A stretch of 29,333 nt of DNA from DASQTB01 sp035642095 (GTDB lineage Bacteria; Actinomycetota; UBA4738; CALAEC01). Position 1 is the first letter of the stretch, and the number at the start of each line of letters is the position of its first letter. The notes under the pieces were generated by a model. It did no database searches. It was not told the DNA's origin and saw only the letters and a program-made list of their open reading frames with translations. The translations under genes and the position numbers were made by a program. The stretch spans positions 1 to 29,333 of the forward strand of contig DASQTB010000031.1 in assembly GCA_035642095.1 (NCBI GenBank), read 5' to 3'. Below, piece after piece: positions 24,083 through 29,333 of this stretch.

Positions 24083-24796
24083 ATGAACGAGCGATCGGAC
24101 GAGATCATGGCCGGGTCCACCGTCGGCGTGGAAGCGCCGGCCCGGCCTCGCCGCGATCGCCTGACCCGGCAGCGCGTCATCCGGGCCGCCCTCGAGATCA
24201 TGGACCGTGAGGGCCTCGAGGCGGTGACCATGCGGCGGATCGGTCGAGAGCTCGGCGTCGAGGCCATGTCGCTGTACAACCACGTCCGGGACAAGGAAGA
24301 CATCCTGGACGGGATCTGCGAGGAGGTCCTGGCCGAGTTCCGGGTCCCTCAGGTCGATGACTGGGTGGAGGCGGCCCGCCGGGGGGCTCACGAGTACCGG
24401 CGACTGCTCCTGGCTCACCCCAACGTGATCACGCTGATGAGCGAGCGCAAGGGGCCGATCACCAACCCGGACTCGTTGCGGGCCTACGAGTTCGCCCTTG
24501 ACCTGTTCCGGTCGGTCGGCCTGTCCGAGGCCGACAGCGTCAAGGCCTTCCACACCTTCGGGGGGTACATCCTCGGCTACGTGACGATGGAGCTCGGCCC
24601 GATGCTCGGCGGGTCTCGGGACGAGGCCCATGTTCGGGCTCAGCAGGAGATGGCCCGGCTGGTCGAGACGGCCGACCTCCCTCGTCTCCGAGAGGCGCTG
24701 CCCCACCTCGTCGACTGCGATGTGGAAGAGCAGTTCGACTTCGGCCTGGACCTCCTGATCCAGGGGCTCCGCTCCCGGACCGCCGCCGCAGGCTAG
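24083..24796 (+). CDS. TetR family transcriptional regulator (TetR-class C-terminal domain)
   Basis: This 237-aa dimeric repressor has a helix-turn-helix N-terminal domain (about 28-75). It contains the conserved pattern RQRVIRAALEIMDREGLEAVTMRRIGRELGV split over the first three helices and MSLYNHVRDKEDIL as the recognition and following helices. The C-terminal ligand domain (about 95-230) resembles that of the tetracycline-repressor class (TetR_C). ATG 24083 has GGAGGG 8 bases upstream. Its divergent position next to the MMPL exporter suggests that it represses the exporter and itself. An alternative ATG nine codons in lacks a ribosome binding site. Confidence 0.88.
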   Translation: MNERSDEIMAGSTVGVEAPARPRRDRLTRQRVIRAALEIMDREGLEAVTMRRIGRELGVEAMSLYNHVRDKEDILDGICEEVLAEFRVPQVDDWVEAARRGAHEYRRLLLAHPNVITLMSERKGPITNPDSLRAYEFALDLFRSVGLSEADSVKAFHTFGGYILGYVTMELGPMLGGSRDEAHVRAQQEMARLVETADLPRLREALPHLVDCDVEEQFDFGLDLLIQGLRSRTAAAG

Positions 24797-24806
24797 GCCT
24801 CATCGC

Positions 24807-24831
24807 CAAACGACCGTTTGTTTGGTAGACT
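24807..24831 (+). promoter_or_regulatory. Promoter and dyad operator of the tetR-paa operon
   Basis: CAAACG-AC-CGTTTG (24807-24820) is a perfect 14-bp dyad. A further half-site, GTTTGG (24820-24825), makes an outer inverted repeat with CCAAAC (24806-24811). TAGACT (24826-24831) matches the -10 consensus at 4 of 6 positions, 11 bases before the ATG. An operator that overlaps the promoter of its own TetR gene is the standard arrangement, so autoregulation of the whole operon is likely. Confidence 0.6.
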
Positions 24832-24842
24832 GCGGCGCTGAG

Positions 24843-25436
24843 ATGGCCGTCAGAGCGCCGACACCTTCGGGGCTGGCCCGGCGGGGGCGGATCCGAGAAG
24901 AGGCGGCCCGGCTGTTCGGCCGGCGGGGCTATCACGCCACGTCGATGCGGGACATCGGCCAGGCCGCCGGGCTCCTGGCCGGCTCGCTGTACGCCCACAT
25001 CGCCTCCAAGGAGGACCTGCTGTACGAGATCGTGGTCCAGTCCGCCAACCAGTTCCTGGGCGAGCTGGAGGCCATCGGGGCCGAGGAGCTCCCCCCGGAG
25101 GACCGCCTCCGGATGGCGATGCGGGCCCACGTCTCGGTCATGGCCGGCAACCTCGACGAGGCGTGGGTGTTCCACCACGAGTGGAAGGCCCTGACTGGCC
25201 CCCGGAAGGAGGAGGTCCGCCGGCTCCGTCGGCGGTACGAGCGGCTGTGGGATCGGATCGTCCGCGAGCTACCGGGCGTGGCGGATCCTCGGTTCGCCAG
25301 GCTCCTGGTGCTGTCCGCGGCGAACTGGACATATACGTGGTACCGGCCCGATGGACCGCTATCGCCGGGGGAGGTGGCCGACCGGTTCACGGGCCTCCTC
25401 CTGGCCGGCCTGGGAGCGAGGGAGGACACGTCGTGA
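24843..25436 (+). CDS. TetR family regulator heading the paa operon
   Basis: This 197-aa repressor has a typical helix-turn-helix (about 12-58, with RLRGYHATSMRDI-type spacing as FGRRGYHATSMRDIGQAAG). The C-terminal domain resembles TetR proteins that sense acyl-CoA thioesters. The ATG at 24843 is chosen because TAGACT and the dyad lie just upstream; a TTG at 24822 would place the operator inside the gene. There is no Shine-Dalgarno, so the message is nearly leaderless. Its stop overlaps the paaA start (GTGA), which ties it to phenylacetate control, possibly with phenylacetyl-CoA as inducer. The inducer is inference. Confidence 0.85.
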   Translation: MAVRAPTPSGLARRGRIREEAARLFGRRGYHATSMRDIGQAAGLLAGSLYAHIASKEDLLYEIVVQSANQFLGELEAIGAEELPPEDRLRMAMRAHVSVMAGNLDEAWVFHHEWKALTGPRKEEVRRLRRRYERLWDRIVRELPGVADPRFARLLVLSAANWTYTWYRPDGPLSPGEVADRFTGLLLAGLGAREDTS

Positions 25437-26356
25437 GCTACGAAGAGCGCAGGACCGAGTTCAAATCCCGCATCGACGCCGGCGAGAAGGTCGAGGCGGG
25501 GGACTGGATGCCCGACGAGTATCGCCAGTCGCTCCTCAAGTTCATCGAGATGCACGCCAACTCGGAGGTGATGGGCTGCCTGCCCGAACGGGAGTGGATC
25601 CCCCGGGCCCCGACGCTCCGCCGGAAGCTCTCCCTCACGGCCAAGGTCCAGGACGAGGCGGGCCACGGACAGATCCTGTACCGGGTGGCCGAGGACCTGG
25701 GCAAGAGCAGGGAGCAGATGTTCGACGACCTGGTCAACGGCCGTACGAAGTTCCACAACGTCTTCCACTACCCGACGGAGTCGTGGGGCGACGTGGCGGT
25801 GATCGGGTGGCTGATCGACGGCGCGGCCCTGGTCACGCAGAAGGCCCTCCTCGACTGCTCGTACATGCCCTACGTCCGGGCCATGCGCCGGATCTGCCCG
25901 GAGGAATCGCTCCACCTCCGCCACGGCGAGGAGCTGACCCTGGAGCTCGTCAGCGGAACACCGGAGCAGCGGGACATGTTCCAGGACGCCGTCAACCGAT
26001 GGTGGCGGCCGATCATGCACTTCTTCGGCCCGCCGTCCAAGCCCGAGAAGGACGTCCTCCTGCACTGGGGGATCAAGACCCGGTCGAACGAGGACCTCCG
26101 TCAGGAGTTCTTCTCCACGTACGTCCCCAAGCTGTGGGACCTCGGGATCAGCGTCCCGGACGCCGAGCTTCGCTACGACGACGAGCGGGGCGAGTGGCTG
26201 TGGGGCGATCCCGGCTGGGACGAGTTCTGGCAGGTGGTCAAGGGCAACGGCCCGATGACCAAGACCCGGCTCCTGTACCGGAAGACCATGTGGGACCACC
26301 ACGCCTGGGTCCGTGAGGTGTTCGCCGGGATCCCGCACGGCACCGAGGCCGCCTGA
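25433..26356 (+). CDS. paaA: Phenylacetyl-CoA epoxidase subunit PaaA
   Basis: PaaA is the catalytic di-iron subunit of the ring 1,2-phenylacetyl-CoA epoxidase, which activates the aromatic ring with O2. At 307 aa it matches the family length. The ferritin-like carboxylate/histidine ligands appear as E75-x2-H78 in DEAGHGQ and E158-x2-H161 in EESLHLRHGEE. The segments HNVFHYPTESWGD and GWLIDGAAL are characteristic. Start is GTG 25433, overlapping the tetR stop by the GTGA junction, with GGAGG 8 bases upstream. It is followed by paaB, paaC and paaD in the usual order. Confidence 0.96.
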   Translation: MSYEERRTEFKSRIDAGEKVEAGDWMPDEYRQSLLKFIEMHANSEVMGCLPEREWIPRAPTLRRKLSLTAKVQDEAGHGQILYRVAEDLGKSREQMFDDLVNGRTKFHNVFHYPTESWGDVAVIGWLIDGAALVTQKALLDCSYMPYVRAMRRICPEESLHLRHGEELTLELVSGTPEQRDMFQDAVNRWWRPIMHFFGPPSKPEKDVLLHWGIKTRSNEDLRQEFFSTYVPKLWDLGISVPDAELRYDDERGEWLWGDPGWDEFWQVVKGNGPMTKTRLLYRKTMWDHHAWVREVFAGIPHGTEAA

Positions 26357-26369
26357 CGGGGTTGGACCG

Positions 26370-26732
26370 GTGCACATCTGGGACGTGCTCTCCCGCCGCC
26401 GAGACGGGGACCCGTGGCAGGTCGTCGGCTCGATCAACGCCCCCGACCTCGATCTGGCCATGATGCTGGCCCGGGAGACCCACTTCCGTCACGGCGAGGG
26501 GACCACATTCGCCCTCCGCCGCCGAGGCGAGGACCAGACCCACGAGTGTCCCGACCCGAGCGGCATCGGGGGGGTGGTGGGGAAGGAGTACCGCCGCCAG
26601 GAGGGCTACGTCGGGGTCGGGGCCAAGCTGAAACGGGTCCACGCCCTGATGGCCGAGCGCGGCCTGGTCATCGATCGCCCCCGGCCGAGGGGTCATCGTC
26701 CCCGGGCCGCCAAGGAGGCCGCCGGTGCCTGA
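26370..26732 (+). CDS. paaB: Phenylacetyl-CoA epoxidase subunit PaaB
   Basis: PaaB is the small structural subunit of the epoxidase complex. From GTG 26370 the product is 120 aa, somewhat longer than the common ~95 aa because of a basic C-terminal tail. The family core is clear: WDVLSRRRDGDPWQVVGSI near the N-terminus, then LAMMLARETHFRHGEGTTFALRRR, ending near EYRRQEGYVG. The start lies 13 bases after the paaA stop, with a weak GGGGTTGGA upstream. The end overlaps paaC by 8 bases. Confidence 0.92.
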   Translation: MHIWDVLSRRRDGDPWQVVGSINAPDLDLAMMLARETHFRHGEGTTFALRRRGEDQTHECPDPSGIGGVVGKEYRRQEGYVGVGAKLKRVHALMAERGLVIDRPRPRGHRPRAAKEAAGA

Positions 26733-27591
26733 TCCTCGCCTGGGACTCGTCCTGGCCCTGGCCGACGACGAGCTCGTCCTGGGCCACCGCCACTCCGAGT
26801 GGACCGGATGGGCGCCATACCTGGAGGAGGATCTGGCGTTCTCCTCGATCGGCCAGGACGAGATCGGCCACGCCCGCCTGCTGTACGAGCTGGCGGAGCG
26901 GCTGGCCGGCAAGGACGCCGACGCCCTGGCCCTGGGGCGCGAGCCGGGCGAGTACCGGCACGCCATCCTGTGCGAGCGGCCGAACGGCGAGTGGGGCTAC
27001 ACCATCGCCCGCCAGTACCTGTACGACACCGCCGACGACGTCCGGCTCGCCTCCCTCGAGGGTTCGTCGTTCGCGGAGCTGGCCGCCGCCGTGAGAACGA
27101 TCCGCCTGGAGGAGAAGTACCACCTGGAGCACGCCGGCCAGTGGTTCGAGCGGCTGGCGAACGGTCCGGTGGAGGCCCGTCAGCGGTTCGCCCACGGGCT
27201 CGAGGGGGCCATCGGAGAGGCCCTGGCGGTGTTCGAGGAGGTGCCGGACGAGAAGGCGTTGGTGGCGGACGGAGTGCTGCCCCGGTCGAACGAGGACCTC
27301 CTGGGGGAGTGGCTGGGACGGCTCGGGGCCGACCTCGACCGGGTCTCGCTCGACTGGGTCCTGACCTCGCACACCGGCGCGGACGGGGAGATGGTGCCCA
27401 CCTCATCCGGGGAGATCGAGGCCGGACCGACGCTCACCGTCCCGGGGGTCGAGCGCCGGGACGGACGGTGGGTTCACGTCGGAGAGTTCGCGGGCCAGGG
27501 TGGGCGCCGTGGTCGCCATACCGAGGACTTCGCGGCGCTGTGGGAGGAGATGACCGGGCTGTACCGGGCCCTTCCGGGAGCGACGTGGTGA
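26725..27591 (+). CDS. paaC: Phenylacetyl-CoA epoxidase subunit PaaC
   Basis: PaaC is the ferritin-like partner of PaaA and forms the stable heterodimer core of the epoxidase. The 288-aa product has the paired helical motifs E46-x2-H49 in QDEIGHARLLY and E130-x2-H133 in EEKYHLEHA, plus the family segment ADDELVLGHRHSEW near the N-terminus. Start is GTG 26725, with AAGGAGG 6 bases upstream inside the paaB coding region. Its stop overlaps the paaD start as GTGA. Confidence 0.94.
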   Translation: MPDPRLGLVLALADDELVLGHRHSEWTGWAPYLEEDLAFSSIGQDEIGHARLLYELAERLAGKDADALALGREPGEYRHAILCERPNGEWGYTIARQYLYDTADDVRLASLEGSSFAELAAAVRTIRLEEKYHLEHAGQWFERLANGPVEARQRFAHGLEGAIGEALAVFEEVPDEKALVADGVLPRSNEDLLGEWLGRLGADLDRVSLDWVLTSHTGADGEMVPTSSGEIEAGPTLTVPGVERRDGRWVHVGEFAGQGGRRGRHTEDFAALWEEMTGLYRALPGATW

Positions 27592-28100
27592 GGACGGAGA
27601 CGGACACGCTGGAGGGGCGGGTTCGCCGGGCCCTGGACGGCGTCCACGACCCCGAGATCCCGGCCTGCTCGATCACCGACCTGGGGATGGTCGAACGGGT
27701 CGAGGTCACCGGCCACGCGGTCGAGGTCGATCTCCTCCCGACGTTCGTCGGGTGCCCGGCCAAGGACCTGATCGGCGAGGACGTCCGGGTCGCTCTCCGG
27801 TCCGCGGCGGAGGGACACGACGTCCGGGTCCGGTTCGTCCACGACCCGCCCTGGACCACCGACCGGATCACCGACCGGGGACGGGAGCGGCTCCGCGACG
27901 TCGGCATCGCCCCCCACTGGGACCGCCCGGACGGCGGGCCGATCGCCATCTCCCTCCTCTCCACGTCCAGCCCCGTGCCGTGTCCGTTCTGCGGCGCCGA
28001 GGACACCGTGATGGAGTCCCGGTGGGGACCGACGCCCTGCCGAACCCAGCACTTCTGCCGGGCGTGCCGCAATCCGTTCGAGGGCTTCAAGGAGAAGTAG
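27588..28100 (+). CDS. paaD: Phenylacetate degradation protein PaaD (Fe-S maturation factor)
   Basis: PaaD is thought to help mature the Fe-S cluster of the PaaE reductase. The 170-aa product has an N-terminal MIP18/DUF59 domain (about 8-95), with HDPEIPACSITDLGMV and the conserved cysteine in FVGCPAKDLI. At the C-terminus is a zinc-ribbon-like segment with paired cysteines, CPFCG ... CRACRNPFEGFK. Start GTG 27588 uses GGGAG 7 bases upstream; GTG 27585 is an alternative. No paaE follows: the operon ends here, 13 bp before the stop of a convergent gene. Confidence 0.93.
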   Translation: MRTETDTLEGRVRRALDGVHDPEIPACSITDLGMVERVEVTGHAVEVDLLPTFVGCPAKDLIGEDVRVALRSAAEGHDVRVRFVHDPPWTTDRITDRGRERLRDVGIAPHWDRPDGGPIAISLLSTSSPVPCPFCGAEDTVMESRWGPTPCRTQHFCRACRNPFEGFKEK

Positions 28101-28113
28101 CCGAGCCGGTCAG

Positions 28114-28569
28114 TCAGAGTGTCGGCTTCGTCACCATCAGGAAAACGATGACCACGACATTGACGGCCAGAAGGATCCCCACCACGCGGCCCCGGGTGGC
28201 CAGCCGGCCGAACTCGGGCGACCGGGGGCCGTCGGACTCGTAGACGGCGATCTGCTTCCGCAACGTGGGGGTGTAGACCACCAGACCGACCACGATGGCC
28301 AGGGCGTAGAGCGCCAGGGCCAGGGCGATCCAGAACGTGGTCAGCTCGAACGGGCTGATGGCCACCATGATCAGGCCGGTGACGAGCAGCAGGCCGTACG
28401 CCGGGTTGGCGAACCGATCGTCGAGCACCTTGACGCCTCGCAGGACGTACCCCTCGTGATCGGGCTGTCGTGCCGCGCGGGCCAGCCAGACGCCGTACGA
28501 GGCGTTGAAGCCGACGGCGATGATGGCGAACAGGATATGCAGGAACTTGACGATCTCGAAGGCGCTCAT
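28114..28569 (-). CDS. DUF2269-type integral membrane protein
   Basis: This 151-aa membrane protein has four predicted helices: about 5-25 (IVKFLHILFAIIAVGFNASYGVWLA), 55-75, 80-103 and 127-147. The opening pattern FLHILFAI with a short arginine-rich loop is that of the DUF2269 family of unknown function. The ATG at 28569 overlaps the stop of the upstream NTF2-like gene (ATGA), so the two are translationally coupled. A hydrophobic cofactor or signalling role cannot be assigned from sequence. Confidence 0.78.
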   Translation of the reverse strand: MSAFEIVKFLHILFAIIAVGFNASYGVWLARAARQPDHEGYVLRGVKVLDDRFANPAYGLLLVTGLIMVAISPFELTTFWIALALALYALAIVVGLVVYTPTLRKQIAVYESDGPRSPEFGRLATRGRVVGILLAVNVVVIVFLMVTKPTL

Positions 28570-28928
28570 CCGTCGACTCCCATCCACCACTCGATGAACT
28601 CGGTGCACCGCCCGTCTTCGTCCAACCGGATCACCCACAGGTTGCTGCATTCGGGAGGGTCGTCCTTGAGGGCCGTCGTCCACCCTCGGACGAATCCGGT
28701 CGAGCCGTCCACACCGAGGACCTCGTACCGGAATCCCCACTCCCCCGGCTCGTCTTTCCGACCCAGCCACTCGCGGACGATGGCCTCGCGCCCGGTCCAC
28801 GGCTCCCGATGCGGGGCGGTGTAGTAGCGGGCGTCGTCGGTGAACAGAGCGCCGATCTGATCGGGAGCGTTCGACCCCCACGCCTCGACGTAACGATCGA
28901 CCCAGGCGGCGACGTCCGACCGTTCCAC
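28566..28928 (-). CDS. NTF2-like (SnoaL-type) protein
   Basis: This small protein of about 120 aa has the cone-shaped NTF2/SnoaL fold. It has an opening helix DVAAWVDRYVEAWGSNAPDQIGALF, then DDARYYTAPHREPWTGREAI, and paired tryptophan-rich strands ending EFIEWWM. Such proteins act as small isomerases or ligand binders, but no catalytic set is identifiable. GTG 28928 is chosen as start because an upstream in-frame ATG at 28991 would lie inside the terminator hairpin of the neighbouring gene. It ends in an ATGA overlap with the DUF2269 gene. Start uncertain. Confidence 0.75.
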   Translation of the reverse strand: MERSDVAAWVDRYVEAWGSNAPDQIGALFTDDARYYTAPHREPWTGREAIVREWLGRKDEPGEWGFRYEVLGVDGSTGFVRGWTTALKDDPPECSNLWVIRLDEDGRCTEFIEWWMGVDG

Positions 28929-28976
28929 CGCCCCATCATGGCCGGTCCGAGGATGCGAAGCCAACCGATGACCGGA

Positions 28977-29005
28977 GAGGGGCCACCCCACAGGGGCGGC
29001 CCCTC
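28977..29005 (-). terminator. Terminator of the CHRD-domain gene
   Basis: On the minus strand GAGGGGCCGCCCC pairs with GGGGTGGCCCCTC across a 3-base loop, giving a 13-bp stem with one G-U pair. It starts 29 bases beyond the CHRD gene stop. It also separates that gene from the NTF2-like gene. Confidence 0.75.
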
Positions 29006-29033
29006 ACCGATGGTGCATAGGTGCGCCTGCGTA

Positions 29034-29333
29034 TCAGATCTGGCCGCGGATCTCCCCGCCGGGGAAGTCACCGGGGCCGGTGTTCGGTGGTGCCACGCCG
29101 TCGTTGGTGTGCACGTTCACGTACGCCGTCCCCGCCTCCATGGCCGCCAGGACCTGCGAGAGACTCGTCCATCCGCATGCGTTCCCGGGATCCGGGGCGG
29201 TGAGCGTCCCCTCGGCCAGCACCCCGCTGAACCTGCCGCCCGCAACCGGACCGGTGAACAGGGTGACGCCGACCGGACCGGCCTCCCCGGCCGCGCCGCA
29301 GTGGATGTGTGCGGCGAACACGTTGTCGATGTT
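29034..29333 (-). CDS. CHRD-domain protein, 5' end cut by window
   Basis: The last 99 codons of a CHRD-domain protein are visible; the start lies beyond base 29333. The CHRD pattern is clear: NVFAAHIHCGAAGEAGPVGVTLF, then a strand-rich stretch, then AYVNVHTNDG ... GDFPGGEIRGQI at the C-terminus. CHRD domains occur in secreted proteins; their function in bacteria is not known. The cysteine in HCG and one in GNACGW may pair. A signal peptide is expected in the missing part. A strong hairpin follows the stop. Confidence 0.85.
   Translation of the reverse strand, partial: NIDNVFAAHIHCGAAGEAGPVGVTLFTGPVAGGRFSGVLAEGTLTAPDPGNACGWTSLSQVLAAMEAGTAYVNVHTNDGVAPPNTGPGDFPGGEIRGQI

Noticed and set aside
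24932..26461. A 509-codon minus-strand open frame
   Set aside because: It is antisense to tetR and paaA; no family features.

Overview
The window is 29.3 kb of very GC-rich DNA, densely packed with genes and rich in GTG starts, ATGA/GTGA start-stop overlaps and genes that lack a Shine-Dalgarno sequence but carry a -10 hexamer 6-11 bases before the start codon. Together with a coenzyme F420 hydrogenase/dehydrogenase beta-type protein, MMPL and TetR genes and many secreted or lipoprotein genes, this points to a chromosome of an actinobacterium (Actinomycetota), perhaps a deep, poorly sampled lineage. No rRNA, tRNA, CRISPR array, insertion sequence or prophage was seen.

Left part (1-5.6 kb): a 3'-truncated F420-dependent FrhB-like iron-sulfur flavoprotein gene runs leftward. 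A cupredoxin lipoprotein and a tiny acidic lipoprotein run rightward. An ErpA/HesB-type Fe-S carrier and an atypical SDR protein diverge from a 26-bp shared promoter region. Next come a secreted protein of unknown function, a CoA-pyrophosphatase-type Nudix hydrolase and a 49-aa DUF4177-like protein, closed by a strong hairpin terminator.

Middle part (5.6-18.6 kb): a large secreted M14 zinc carboxypeptidase and a PGM1-type ATP-grasp peptide ligase run leftward. A CHASE2-adenylate cyclase runs rightward. A leftward directon then holds hutI, two tandem paralogous PQQ-type sugar dehydrogenases, cystathionine beta-synthase and cystathionine gamma-synthase/lyase. The last two form a transsulfuration pair.

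The 330-bp gap at 18.61-18.94 kb separates divergent genes. It is unusually structured: three dyads lie next to hutI, followed by consecutive hairpins, one of them terminator-like although no annotated gene ends there. This is the best candidate in the window for an undescribed element, such as a small RNA or a regulatory leader.

Right part (18.9-29.3 kb): a secreted PPC/RTX-repeat protein, an aldehyde dehydrogenase, a divergent MMPL-transporter/TetR pair with repeated operator-like motifs, and a TetR-paaABCD operon for phenylacetyl-CoA epoxidation, which has no paaE in the window. A DUF2269 membrane protein with an NTF2-like protein, and a truncated CHRD-domain protein, close the window. I found no clearly novel multi-gene system. 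The candidates are regulatory elements and orphan enzymes.
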